DNA from: Cercis canadensis
Taxonomy: Eukaryota; Streptophyta; Magnoliopsida; Fabales; Fabaceae
Assembly (NCBI GenBank): GCA_003255065.1
Contig: QAOA01006130.1
Location: 1,206,692 to 1,270,691, forward strand
Length of the DNA: 64,000 bases
Direction of reading: 5' to 3'
Under the pieces are notes generated by a model. The model did no database searches, had not been told where the DNA came from, and saw nothing but the letters and a program-made list of their open reading frames with translations. A program made the position numbers and the translations under genes. Within the stretch, counting starts at the first letter, position 1; the number at the start of each line of letters is the position of its first letter. Shown piece after piece: positions 24,009 to 35,090 of the stretch.

Positions 24009-24341
24009 ATATGTTAGTCAAAACCCCAATTGTATTTGCTTGTTTAATAGATTTTTTTTTTTTTTACTTTCATTAAAAAAAATATGGATATGTGGGCATA
24101 TGATACGTCTAAACATTGTATAATAGCATATATATTCTCAAACTAGAAAATCTATGATATGAATTGCTCAAGCTTACTTATTTATTAAACTAGCTGAGCA
24201 TAAACTAGAATATTAGCTCAATAAAGCTTAAGCTCAAGCTAAAACTTAGCATATTTTGAAAGAGAAAAGTTTGAACATATTAGCTATGGAAAATAGATTT
24301 TATAAAAAGCCAATTTTAAAATCATCTATTTAAAAAAAAAA
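24009..24341. other. AT-rich spacer, nothing recognised
   Basis: No coding sequence or repeat boundary identified. Confidence 0.4.
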
Positions 24342-24349
24342 TAATTTTA

Positions 24350-24808
24350 GGGTCTTTGACCTTGATATTATTGTTTTTAAACTTATTTATACAATTATAA
24401 CACTTTTAAAATTATATACTTAAATATTACATTTTTACAAAAATTAAAAATCAAAAAAATAAATAAAGTCTAATCCGTGAGACGTACTAGACGCTCTAGT
24501 AGCCCCACAACGTGTCCACGTGAGACACGCCAGTGGGGCCATGACATGTCCCTTCTTGTTGTGTACATCAACTTTTTTTAAATGTGTACTTTGAAATAGA
24601 AATGACTATGAGACCTGCCAAGAAGGGACACACCATGGGCTCATTGGCGTGTCCCACGTAAACAAGTTGTGAGGACACTAGCATGTTTGGTGGGCCCCAC
24701 AGGTCAGACTTTATTTTTTTTAAAATGTAATATGTAAGTATATAAATTTAAAAATGTTATAGTTATGTAAATAAATTTAAAAATAATAATATTGAAGTCA
24801 TATATCTT
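24350..24808. mobile_element. Mutator-like element with GC-rich CACGCC core, 459 bp
   Basis: Starts GGGTCTTTGACCTTGATATT; the inverted right end is similar (TGACTTCAATATTATT). The arms are AT-rich; the core carries words such as GACACGCCAGTGGGGCC and TGGTGGGCCCCACAGG. TAATTTTA flanks at 24342-24349 and 24810-24817. It belongs with 38765-39225, about 39690-40707 and about 43287-43826. Confidence 0.75.
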
Positions 24809-24817
24809 TTAATTTTA

Positions 24818-25832
24818 TGTTTAAATATATTATTTTAAAATAATTTTCTAATAAGAAAAATTGATCGTGGAAAAATCAATACAGGAATATCCCAAGTCAA
24901 TTTTTGATTATCTTGAAAGATGACGTGGTGTATTCAAGCTTACGTGGCAATATACTAGTGGACAACTCAACTTACCACACCTAGCTGGAGATTACCCGAA
25001 AGTTCCACTCTAAGAAAGTACGGAAAGTAAATGGGTCCCGGTTCTGACAACCCGACTTAAATTCCTCTTTCGGGTACCTGTACCACAGCGCGTCTCAATT
25101 CTTTATATAGAAAATACACCTGCAACTGCAAGCTATTATTTCTGCTCTTACTTACTCAAATATAATATTAAAATAAAAATAGTCAATGAAAAAAGAAAAT
25201 ACCACGACTATGTCTACGAGATATCATATGACTTTAGAGAGATGACAGAGTAAGTGTTAGAAAACATAACACCAAAAAAAAAAAAAAAAGGAAAAATTTA
25301 TTACAAAAAGTAATTTCCAAGAGTTTTATTTAATTTGAAAATTAAAATTAAAGTTATTCTAATTTAAATGTAATTATCTTCATATATAAATCACTATGTT
25401 CATGAGTAAATAATTAAGTTTACAAATAAATTATAAATTAGCTATTTTTTTTTCTACATGAATTTATACTTTTTATAGTATTAAATAACTTGTAGTTGAA
25501 TGATATTTAAATCGTCCTCAAAACTTATTAATTTTGTGTCATGACCAAAAGTATATAAAAAAAAAATTATAATTTAATTTTTAATATTAATAATGTCTAT
25601 AGTATTTGAAAATTTCAAAATTTTAATAGGATTTATGTCATTGTAAGATTTTTCACATTATCAGTGAAAATTGTCCTGTTTTTGAAGTAATTAATTTTTT
25701 TTAATTATAATAAACTATTTTAATAGTTTTCTATATATTAAGGCACGAGATTCAATAATTGTGAAAATTCCTTAATAGATCAAAATTAAATCAAATTTGT
25801 GAACTAGTTATTTTTAATAAATTGATGTATTG
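24818..25832. other. AT-rich intergenic DNA
   Basis: No gene or clear repeat boundary. It includes a poly-A stretch near 25274-25289. Confidence 0.4.
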
Positions 25833-26005
25833 TTTTTTGGTTTTAATATAACAAGAGAGAGCATTACTTTAAGGAAGAGGGAAGCTACAAAAGAGGTCTT
25901 GTGAAATTAGATCTTGTGACCCTATGTTCACTACATGCTTAATGACATGAGCTGCAAATTTGTAACTACTTGGGCTAAAGTCTGCAATTTTTACCATTTA
26001 ATATC
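25833..26005 (-). mobile_element. diverged SINE, relative of 9226-9384
   Basis: On - it has TTTAGCCCAAGTAGTTA (A box region), a weak B-box position, the shared ATGCTCTCTCTTGTT-type 3' part and an A-rich tail (25833-25838 on +). The target duplication is uncertain. Confidence 0.45.
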
Positions 26006-26510
26006 ATGATGTAAAATTAGTAAATTTTTTTGATAAGAAATAAAATTTATTAGTTGTGTTTATTTTAATTTATTTTAAATGAGTGTTTTTTTTGTTATTA
26101 GATATATAGAATTAAATTTTATAATTGATAATATAAAGATATAAATTCGAACATGAAAACTCAACTTTTAGACGGGTTATCATTAAATGAGTATTTATTT
26201 ATATTTGATAGTATGACTTGTTAATTAAATATAAGCATAGTTTGTATTCTTTTAATTCCTAAGTGGCATAACTAATTTTATTAACAAATATTTATTTTTT
26301 TAATTTCAAATGTTATACCTAATCTTACACCAAAAATCAAATTGTTACACCTAATATCCCACCACTCAAAAAAAGAAAAAACCTAATATCATAACAAGTT
26401 TAATTTTTAGGAACTCATTTAAATTGTTGCCATTTTTTATGTAACATTCTAACAGAAGACAAAAAAATCTAAAGGCGCGTGAAACAAGAGTAGAGAGAGT
26501 AGAGAGAGCA
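26006..26510. other. AT-rich upstream flank of the TCP gene
   Basis: A further worn SINE-like stretch at about 26090-26180 has an ATTCGAACATGAAAA motif (B box inverted). No coding sequence. Confidence 0.35.
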
Positions 26511-26523
26511 TAGCAGAGCAGAG

Positions 26524-26530
26524 ATATAAT
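26524..26530 (+). promoter_or_regulatory. candidate TATA box of the TCP gene
   Basis: TATAATA about 320 bp upstream of the ATG, followed by a CT-rich leader (CTCTCTCTGTTTCTCTC etc.) typical of plant 5' UTRs. Position-based inference only. Confidence 0.3.
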
Positions 26531-26849
26531 AGTAGCCAAAGGAGAAGAAGAGGGGTGTGAGCTGTGGGGGTGAGTACTGGGCCCTACTACCCATGTGCCT
26601 TTCTCCTGTCTCCACCAGCTCCTGCCGCTCAATGATTAGAGCTCTGTTCCCTCCTCTCCGTCTCCCCTCTCTCTCTGTTTCTCTCAGGAAACAAAACCCT
26701 CATCTTCTCTCTTTCTCTCTCTTCCATTCTTCAACAACTGAAAAATAAAACCTTTTTCATTTCTCTCTCCACCAGAACCAGCAGTAGCAGCAGCCAGCTT
26801 GGAAGTTGAAAGTTGAAACACACTCTTTTTTGCTGGAAGACCAAGACCC

Positions 26850-27647
26850 ATGTCTAACTCTGACGGAACTACCACCAACGGTGTCAGTAACGGCTCCATG
26901 ATTGACCCGCAGAGACAGCAGTCAGCCAGTAACGGTGCTCTAGTCGTGAAGAAGCCACCGTCAAAGGACCGTCATAGCAAGGTCGACGGCCGTGGACGGC
27001 GTATACGCATGCCGATCATATGCGCCGCACGTGTCTTCCAGCTCACACGTGAGTTGGGTCACAAATCCGACGGTCAAACCATCGAGTGGTTGCTCCGGCA
27101 AGCTGAGCCATCCATCATAGCCGCCACCGGCACCGGTACAACTCCGGCAAGCTTCTCCACAGTTTCAGTCTCGGTTCGTGGTGGTGGGGGAAGTGTTTCT
27201 AGCTCACTATCCTCGTCTTCTACTACTTCTACTTCTCTGGACCACAAGCCTCTTCTGGGTCCAACACCCTTCATACTCGGCAAGCGTATACGGACCGATG
27301 ATGACGCCGCCAAGGATGATGGCGTCTCCGTGGGACCCAGTGTGGGGTCTATAGTGGGACCTACTACCCCAGCTGGGTTGTGGGCCCTTCCGGCAAGGCC
27401 GGACTTTGGACAGGTATGGAGCTTCGCTGCTGCGGCTCCACCGGAAATGGTGGTGCAGCCGGCAGCAGTATCGGTGTCTCAGCAGCAGCAGGCTTCTTTA
27501 TTCGTTCATCATCAGCATCAGCAGCAAGCCATGGGAGAGGCGTCGGCGGCGAGACTGGGAAATTACCTTCCAGGACACCTGAATTTGCTGGCTTCATTGT
27601 CGGGTGGGCATGGAAATTCAGGCAGGAGAGACGACGAGCATCGTTGA
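26850..27647 (+). CDS. class I TCP transcription factor (TCP7/TCP21-like)
   Basis: A single exon encoding 265 residues, starting [12 protein letters not shown]. The TCP domain occupies about residues 39-95: basic region [17 protein letters not shown] (39-55), helix I with [18 protein letters not shown], helix II with [18 protein letters not shown]. The four-residue-shorter basic region and [11 protein letters not shown] extension mark class I (PCF) proteins. The C-terminal half is low-complexity: Ser-rich, Gln/His-rich (QQQQ, HHQHQQQ), and ends [11 protein letters not shown]. Class I TCPs bind GTGGGNCC-type sites in the nucleus and act in cell proliferation and the clock; TCP21 is also known as CHE. 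I cannot decide between TCP7 and TCP21. Local GC is much higher than in flanking DNA, as usual for this family. The overlapping + and - frames are shadows. Confidence 0.93.
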   Translation: MSNSDGTTTNGVSNGSMIDPQRQQSASNGALVVKKPPSKDRHSKVDGRGRRIRMPIICAARVFQLTRELGHKSDGQTIEWLLRQAEPSIIAATGTGTTPASFSTVSVSVRGGGGSVSSSLSSSSTTSTSLDHKPLLGPTPFILGKRIRTDDDAAKDDGVSVGPSVGSIVGPTTPAGLWALPARPDFGQVWSFAAAAPPEMVVQPAAVSVSQQQQASLFVHHQHQQQAMGEASAARLGNYLPGHLNLLASLSGGHGNSGRRDDEHR

Positions 27648-29369
27648 TTGGGTTCTGGGAAGCTGCAATTATGGGCATTTTGATGGTTGTGGTGGTCGAT
27701 GGAGGTGGTGTTCTTGGTATATAGATATATATTGTGTATGGCTATCGCTTTTCCTGTGTGTGAAATCAGAAGATTCTTAGTAAAATTTAGGGTTTAGGGC
27801 TTTTTCCTTTTTCTTAGTTTTGAGTGGAGAAGTCCATGAATCAAGAGTTCAATTAGGGTTTTTTGTTTTTCTTCCTTCTGGTTTGGAAATTAATTAGGTC
27901 CTTAGAATATCAAAATTGTTTAGATTCTGGGGTTTTTTGCTGGAGGAGAGAAGAGAAGAACTACAACTACAATTATGTGGTAAATAACTAAAGATTGAGG
28001 CTGGAAGTGGTTTTCAGAACCTTGATCAGTATGCAAGTCCAATAGAATTGATTATGTGTTTTGTGCTAGAAGAGTTAATCAAGTTGAAGACTAAGTTGGA
28101 ATGAAGTATTCCTTTTGTTTCACAGTGGGTTTTCATTGACTGTGCTAATTGAGTTTAGAAGTTTGGTTATTGCAGTAGAAGTGAATTGGTGCTTGCACAC
28201 TTATTTTTATGCTAAGTAAGTGATTGTGTTCATGAGAATCAATGAACTGTCTCTGAAAGAGGCAGTTCTTGCTTCCCAAGTTATTGGAGTAGTGTACTTG
28301 AAGATTGAGAATGAGAATTCAATGTTTCATGGCTGCAATTTGGGCATCTTTAAAGGGTTGAGGTCCATTTGAAATGGCCATGTTATGAATTTGGCTCAGC
28401 TGCTGCTGAATTAATGCTCTCTCCTCCACTTTCACGCTCTTTGTTGGTCTTAGTTGTTTCAGTGGTGACCAGTGTGTGAAAGATAAACAAAGCTCTGGTT
28501 CTGCTCTGTAAGACCTCTGTTTTGAGATTTTTATCTGCAATTCTTAGCCATTTCTTAGATTGATCAGCGTGAGAATAATGTGTTTTCTTGTATGTAAGTG
28601 GATTGTTTTGGGGTGCCAGTGATGTGAATAAAAAACCCATCTGTTTCTTTCTCTATCTCTTCCTTCTTCCTTCCTTTATTGTTTGCCACTTTCTTTTCCT
28701 ATGTATATATCAACTCATTCTGCTACCAATCATTTCATAATCTGATTCAGTTTGCTTTCCGTCCCTTAATTTTGATTGCTAATATGACCAATTTTGAAGG
28801 TGGGCTAGCTATATTATAATACCCTGCTGTTTTTAGGCGTTTATGTTTGAATTTGTAGTAATCACTTCAGTTTTTGTGCTAGCTCTTGTCATTACTTTTA
28901 TACCATTTCTGGGAACTTGTACTCTGGCCTTTTGGTATTCAGGAAAAGATAAGGTTAGGTAGATCTTATATTCAAATTTTACATGCATATCATGTCTACA
29001 TGGTGTTGTAACTATTTTTGATATCTCAACCTTGGTTAAAATAGGTTCAATTGTGTGCATCTGATACAACAGAGTCATTTTGGCTTTGATACTGATAAAG
29101 ACCTCAAGTTTAGCTGATATGTTTTCATATTAATATTACTTTGACATTTCTCTAAGGCTTTTTTATTGCCATACATTTGGAAACTATCATGTGCCTTTGT
29201 CTCTACTTTTTATCATACCCCTTCACAGAATGCAGAATGGCAGTGAAAGGAAAGGCCACCTGAAGCATTGATATACTGTCTAACATACACAATTTTCTGA
29301 TATGTTTAAACTACTTGGAAGATTCTATTTCAACAAATGGGATTTCCTTCTTTGTAGTTTTGCTGGAAA
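27648..29369. other. 3' UTR of the TCP gene and intergenic DNA
   Basis: The first few hundred bases are probably 3' UTR. No second gene is supported; the - strand open frames near 28319-29078 have no family resemblance. Confidence 0.4.
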
Positions 29370-29385
29370 GAGGCCTGGCATATTT

Positions 29386-29484
29386 TTTTTTTTCTTGGTA
29401 GTTTGACTATGACTTTGAGTTCGAACATGGAACCTACAAGCTTTGAGGACGATCTCAGTACCACTCGACCATAGGCTGTTTGGT
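29386..29484 (-). mobile_element. tRNA-derived SINE with exact 16 bp target duplication
   Basis: On - it has A box TGGTCGAGTGGTA, B box ATGTTCGAACTC and a poly-A tail (T-run on + from 29382). GAGGCCTGGCATATTT occurs on both sides, 29370-29385 and 29485-29500, without a mismatch, so the insertion is fairly young. It is about 99 bp and of the same family as 6835-6940. Confidence 0.85.
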
Positions 29485-29500
29485 GAGGCCTGGCATATTT

Positions 29501-30473
29501 GAAGCATAGCCTGAGAGGAATTAGGAGGAATGTGATTGGATTTATTATCTGGGTAACTAGCCATAGTCCTTGCAGCTTCTATGAAGAAAATTATATTCAC
29601 TAGCACCCCCAAAGAAATTGTCAATATATCTCTATGGCTAAGCAATTTTAACTTGGTAAGTGTATCTCATTTATTGGTCCAGCTAAGGTGGTGACTGGTG
29701 AGATAATTGGCCATAGGTTAGTTAATTAATAACTGGAAGGACAGTGATAGTGGCACAACACCTGTATGCAATTTTGACTTGTCAAATTGAAGTTGTTTAA
29801 TAGGTCTTACTAGTTTTTTATTGTATAATGCTTCATATTGACATAGTTGGGTGAAAATCTGAACTTAATTGCATTTTAATGCTATGGTTGAGAATTTGTC
29901 AACTCAGTTACTGCGAACTAGTGCTAATGCTAATAGTGAATATTGAAAGAGTGAGTAAACTAACTCATCATTTTATCTTGTACTTTTGTGCATATGGATT
30001 ATTGGTGGGGTTTTAAATTTTGGGGGTTGATAACATGTTTGTTAATTATTGCTAAATGGAAGGGTCAGCTCCCAATAATTGAAGGGTCCCATAAATTAAA
30101 TGTCGTGGTGAAACAAGTTCAAATCTATCTTATGATTTGGGACCATTTTCTTAAAACTCCCATAGGATAACCGTTTTGCATTGAGCTGACTTGGAAGTTC
30201 TGGACCCACATTTTTTGTTGGAGGGCCATAGATTTGGACTTCTTTACACTTGGGCTACTTAAAATGCGGCACGTAATTTATATCTCTTTGATTGGTGTAA
30301 CTAAGGTTTTCTTTTTATCACAGCAAAATCCAAAAGAGAGGAAGTACACCCATGACAACAAGGAAAATAAATTACAACCTATGAACAACATAATACAACA
30401 ACAAAAAAGGCAAAGCCACGAGGCTTTCTCCATAAGGAGAAGGTCATGTGTTCGAGATTTGGAGTTTTCAAAG
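29501..30473. other. gene-free interval
   Basis: No coding sequence supported. GTGTTCGAGATTTGG near 30449 looks like a polymerase III B box, perhaps a SINE remnant beside the small LTR array. Confidence 0.4.
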
Positions 30474-30983
30474 TGTTCTTACCGATTAAACCTAAAAGCT
30501 TAAGCTAATAGGTGAAGACCCATGAATAGATTTATATCTAACACGCTCTCGCACGCGAAAGCCCTTTGGGCTCGAAGCGTGGACAAAACACAGACTCATT
30601 TATATCATGTGCTGAAATTTTAATTTAATTGAGAAAGTGAAAGCAGAAGGACTCGATCTCCTGACTATTTGGTCAAAGAGGCTCTGATACTATGTCAAGA
30701 ACCAATTAAACCTAAAAGCTTAAGCTAATAGGTGAAGACCCATGAATAGATTTATATCTAACAAGTTCTCGCACGCGAAAGCCCTTTAGGCTCGAAGCGT
30801 GGACAAAGCACAGACTCATTTATATCATGTGCTGAAATTTTAATTTAATTGAGAAAGTGGAAGCAGAAAGATTCGATCTCCTGACTATTTGGTCAAAGAA
30901 GCTCTAATACCATGTCAAGAACCGATTAAACCTAAAAGCTTAAGCTAATAGGTGAAGACCCATTAATAGATTTATATCTAACA
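30474..30983 (-). mobile_element. tandem array of a SMART/TRIM-like miniature LTR retrotransposon (LTR-int-LTR-int-LTR)
   Basis: A 220 bp unit is repeated. Three copies of a 71 bp LTR (about 30474-30543, 30693-30763, 30913-30983) are separated by two internal regions of about 149 bp. On the - strand each complete LTR starts TGTTAGATAT and ends CTTGACA. Just after it comes TAGTATCAGAGCC or TGGTATTAGAGC, one mismatch from the initiator-Met tRNA primer-binding site. The internal region ends in a short G/C-rich stretch with GCGTGCGAGA before the next LTR. There is no coding capacity. The first LTR is altered at its outer end. A single element would be only about 291 bp. No 5 bp target duplication is visible. 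Confidence 0.72.
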
Positions 30984-32030
30984 TACATAAAGGTATAACT
31001 GCAAGTATTTTGACAGCATGAATTTTAGAATATGAATGACTCGTTTTAGATTTAATAAATTTGTCATCAGGCCAAAGTTATTGGATTATTAAAAAAAAAT
31101 AAAAAAAGCAAAGCCAAGAAAATTTGCAACCTTGTGACTTGTGGGTACTCTATTTTTTAAATCACAATAGTAGATTTGCTAGAGAGGTGTTGATCATCAC
31201 CTTCCTCAACGCCATGTTATTGCCAATTTATGTCAATTCCAAGTCTTAGACATTATAGTTTTGCAGATTTGCCATGGCAAGATATTGTCTTGTTTCCAAG
31301 CCCTCCGCTCCCAATTCTTGAGTAATAATCTTTTCTTTGAGTAAATGATATCAAGTCATTCACAATGCCTTCGTTCACCTTTGTTCAATTGCCAAGGTTT
31401 GAAATGTAGCTGGGTGACCGGAATGGTTTCATGCTGCATTCTTTCCATGTGAATCTTTGCTGGTATAATTTTTTGTGCAAAGTTTCCTCTCCCTATTTCT
31501 AAGTTTTTTTTTTTTTCCCCCTATTTCTAAGCTTCAGGTAATCAGGTTGATCAGTGGTGAATGCAGAATCTTTCAGTTATAACAACATCTAAAGTTCTTC
31601 ATGATTTCTCTCAAGTGTGTACTGAACCAGATCATTCCTCTGACTTTGTACCCTTCTTGGTGTGAGAAATATTTTATTGAATATTTTCCCTATTGAATGT
31701 AATACTTAGATTCTCATAATGTGCCATAAAGCATATGAATTCCAAATTTTAGTGTCCTACTTATAGCATGATATGCTGTTTTAAGATTATAGTCCCTCAT
31801 TCTAAACTCTAAAGTCTATAAATGTACATGTTTAGGCCTAATTTTAATAATATCCAACATACATTATTATAATGACTCAAGAACAAAGGATAAATCAGCT
31901 TAAACCCATTACAACCTAAGACACTAACATGAGACTTTAATAAAGAGAAATGCTCACTCTAATTCAAAGAACTGACCACTACTAAAATAACTAAAATATT
32001 AAAATAGCTAAGAACAAACAATATAGGATT
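30984..32030. other. gene-free interval; likely includes 3' UTR of the AAA-ATPase
   Basis: The last few hundred bases before 32031 probably hold the 3' UTR of the - strand gene. Nothing else recognised. Confidence 0.4.
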
Positions 32031-33587
32031 CTAGGACTCTGCACTATCAACCTTTTCATAAGCTACTATGATAACATTAGATGCCTCATTCTCTTCTGCT
32101 TCCTCTATGGCTTCTGCATTAGCCAATGATTCCCCTCCATTTGGCCCTTTCTTGGCTTTCTCTTTCTCAGCCTTCATCTTTGCTTCTTCCTTGCAGCTTC
32201 TAATGGCTTGGATTAATCTCCCCAAGGAAATCTCAACATCTTCATTAGCTGCCTTAGGCATCAAGTTTTCTGCAACATCTGCAGGGGTAATATTAGTTTC
32301 TTTCAACAAGCAATGAATGGTGTCAAACAAATGGTGGGATTCAATAACCAAATAATTCTTAGCCAACACTTTGAATCCCTCAAAATCACAGTAGGAGAGT
32401 TCGATAGGCAAATCCATTCGCCCCCTGCGAATAAGAGCCTGATCAAGTTTCTCCACATAATTAGTGGTAAATATGATCAGTCTCTCTCCAGAACTAGCTG
32501 ACCAAATTCCATCAATGAAATTCAACAACCCAGATAGAGTGACCTTGCTGCTTTTATTATTATCTGCACCCTCTGCTTCTTTCTTCAGAGGACCAGCTGG
32601 TTTCTTCTCTTCTTTATCTCCATCACTCTTAGCTTTCGCCTTCCTTTGCCCGGTGAGATCAAGCGAGCAATCTATATCCTCAATCACAATAACTGACTTG
32701 CTTGATATTCCAATCAGAAGCTTCCTAAGGTCAGCATTGGTTTTCACTGCTGTGAGCTCCAAGTCATAAATATCATACTTCAGAAAATTTGCAATGGCAG
32801 CAATCAATGTGGATTTGCCAGTCCCTGGAGGACCATAAAGCAGATAACCTCTCTTCCAAGCTTTCCCAATTCTAGCATAATACTCCTTGCTCTTACTAAA
32901 TGTAGTAAGATCATCAATGATCTCTTGCTTTTTTCTTGGATCCATTGCGAGTGCTTCAAAGGTAGCTGGATGATCAAAAACTACATAGCTCCACTTGCCC
33001 CCCTTATACTCATAATCACTATCACCCGCGCAATTAGTATAGATCTTTCGTTGGCGATTCCTGAACCCAATGGCTTTTCCCTCATCTATAACATATTTCA
33101 AGTAAGAGCCAGTGACAAAATCCCTGTATCTTGAGTGAAAGGTGAGTGAGTAATACCTTTTGTCAGAAGCAGGATAGTAGGAAATTCCTTTAGAATTGGT
33201 GACTATCTTTCTGAGACTCCACTGAAGCTTTATGCCTTGAAATACATCAGAGATCTCCTCTTGTTCATCCATGGTAAGGACAAGAGATTGTCTAACAAAA
33301 TCAGCATTGAGCTTTCGTGCTTGCTTTGAGGATTTAGAAGTGAGGTAGTGCTCAATGGCAGTGTAGGCTTCACTGTGCCTGAGATAGTCAGCTGAGTGCT
33401 CAAAGAATCTGACCTCAATGTATGGGTAAAGCAAGTTGGCTAATCTCTTTGAGCATCTTTCAATAAGGGTACGAAATTGGTAAGGGAAATACCTTTGAAC
33501 GATAGCCCAAATGAACAAGAAGCTTGCTAGCTTTGAGCCAATTAGTGCCCAAATTTCTTCCATATTGTTTAACTTCGCTGCTTTCAT
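32031..33587 (-). CDS. AAA-ATPase of the plant AATP1/ASD-mitochondrial-like family
   Basis: A single exon of 518 residues, the usual length and structure for this plant family. Start: M1 (MKAAKLNNMEEIW) is the first ATG in frame; M9 is an alternative. A hydrophobic segment (about 12-30, ALIGSKLASFLFIWAIV) would anchor it in a membrane. An N-terminal AAA-associated region follows (about 35-130), with FEALAMDPRKK at about 210-220. The ATPase core has Walker A GPPGTGKST (252-260), Walker B VIVIEDID (299-306), sensor-type TTN (374-376) and RRGRMD (387-392). A lysine/glutamate-rich insert at about 315-347 splits the core, as in BCS1-like family members. The C-terminus is a charged tail (KAEKEKAKK, then Glu-rich). 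Members respond to stress and hormones; the substrate is unknown. All catalytic motifs are intact. Confidence 0.93.
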   Translation of the reverse strand: MKAAKLNNMEEIWALIGSKLASFLFIWAIVQRYFPYQFRTLIERCSKRLANLLYPYIEVRFFEHSADYLRHSEAYTAIEHYLTSKSSKQARKLNADFVRQSLVLTMDEQEEISDVFQGIKLQWSLRKIVTNSKGISYYPASDKRYYSLTFHSRYRDFVTGSYLKYVIDEGKAIGFRNRQRKIYTNCAGDSDYEYKGGKWSYVVFDHPATFEALAMDPRKKQEIIDDLTTFSKSKEYYARIGKAWKRGYLLYGPPGTGKSTLIAAIANFLKYDIYDLELTAVKTNADLRKLLIGISSKSVIVIEDIDCSLDLTGQRKAKAKSDGDKEEKKPAGPLKKEAEGADNNKSSKVTLSGLLNFIDGIWSASSGERLIIFTTNYVEKLDQALIRRGRMDLPIELSYCDFEGFKVLAKNYLVIESHHLFDTIHCLLKETNITPADVAENLMPKAANEDVEISLGRLIQAIRSCKEEAKMKAEKEKAKKGPNGGESLANAEAIEEAEENEASNVIIVAYEKVDSAES

Positions 33588-33814
33588 TCCTTTCTTTCTT
33601 TCTTATTCTTCTTCTTGTTTAGCAAGTGTATGTATTTTATTAACTGCACTCACCAACATTTGTTTCTTGTGTCCTTGGTGTTGGTACCAACAAATTTCAC
33701 ATGATTCAAATTCATAAGATGCTCACTGTTTGAAACTGCTTCAGTCGTTCACAGCCACCAATCACCACCAATCACTAAAGGCCAGTTGGTGGCTAATGAA
33801 GAACAAAGAAAATG
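33588..33814. promoter_or_regulatory. upstream region of the AAA-ATPase gene
   Basis: Read on -, a purine-rich leader (AAGAAAGAAAGAAAGGA type) precedes the ATG. Upstream of this, AATAAAATACATAC near 33633 may serve as a TATA region. A MITE sits only about 240 bp upstream of the start codon. Weak motif evidence. Confidence 0.3.
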
Positions 33815-33824
33815 TATAAGATTA

Positions 33825-34034
33825 GGAGGTTTTTACATACTTTTGATATTTATGTGGTATGTCATACCACATTTAAAAATAGTCAATGTGTGAATGACAA
33901 ATCAACTGTTTTTAAATTTGTTTGAGAAAATAAAATAAAATAAATTATATTTTATATATAATAAAATATAAAAATTATATATGTTTGCTATATCAGTGTG
34001 GTATAACATACTTATATGGTATCATAGAATCCCC
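33825..34034. mobile_element. MITE family copy 3 (inverted), 210 bp
   Basis: Starts GGAGGTTTTTACATAC and ends ATAGAATCCCC, the reverse of the 36027 copy and closely similar along its length. The flanks TATAAGATTA (33815-33824) and AATAAGACTA (34035-34044) match at 8 of 10. It lies in the promoter region of the AAA-ATPase gene. Confidence 0.83.
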
Positions 34035-34044
34035 AATAAGACTA

Positions 34045-35040
34045 CATTATTCAAAGTTCTTTTTTTTTTTTTTTCAGCCATGGACATATTCAAGGTTTTA
34101 AGGTCATAATTTTTCTATACTAAAGTTTAACTAATTTAAAGTTTATTTTCATAAAATAGCTTATTTGTGACCAAATAGTATGGACCATCACAAGACATGC
34201 ACTTATAGAATAGTTGGAACTTTCAAGCAAAATACATGTTTAGAAGTTTTAGCAGGAAAGTGTTTTTTTTTTTTTTTTTTTTTTTNTTTTTTTTTCTTGT
34301 CATTAATGTAAGTGTAGAGAATGCAAATTAACCTATATGAAACTTTGACATAATTTTAGATTAAAATTGAAATTTTGTTTATTTTCATAAATTAGTTTCA
34401 AAGTGAAATTTAAATTAGATTTAGTGTAATAAATTCTCATCAATTTTGTTTTTATATAATTTACTTGCTTTAACAAACTCTACGTTAAGTCGTGATCTTG
34501 GGAAAATTAGTATGACTACGGACCATTATAAATCGAGCATATCATACACTTTCAACAGAATGGCTAAAAATATCCAGCAAAATACAAGTATATTTAGAAA
34601 TTTTACCACCAATTTTTTGTTTCCCCTTCGTGTAACTAAAACCCATGACTACGGACCATTGATTTTTCCTTTCTCTGGCCTAGTATATGGGAGTGGGCGA
34701 GCAGATAGTGTTCAGCTATTTTACTATGAAATTGGTATGCTCCCTCACCATCTACGAAGGCTATGAAAAATCTACATTACTTTATGGACATAAAGCCATT
34801 TTAACTAATAAAGCTTTTACTTCATGGTGACAATTACACGATTCATACAATTAGCCAACAGAGGTCAGTTTAGCTGATAAAGATTAAATTACTTTACTTG
34901 TAAGGCATAAGTTTGAATTTCATTACGAACAATCATATTTTAGTAGACAATCTATAAGTACCATTATAAGTCATTGTTGAGGTGTATGATATATGTCATA
35001 GCCTTGGAATAGGATAGCCTCCTCTCACCCTAAACTCTCG

Positions 35041-35090
<50 letters not shown>

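Noticed and set aside
27380..27724. A 114-codon frame overlapping the TCP gene in another frame
   Set aside because: It is a shadow of the GC-rich TCP coding region and has no family match. The same holds for the - strand frames 27074-27313 and 27364-27678.
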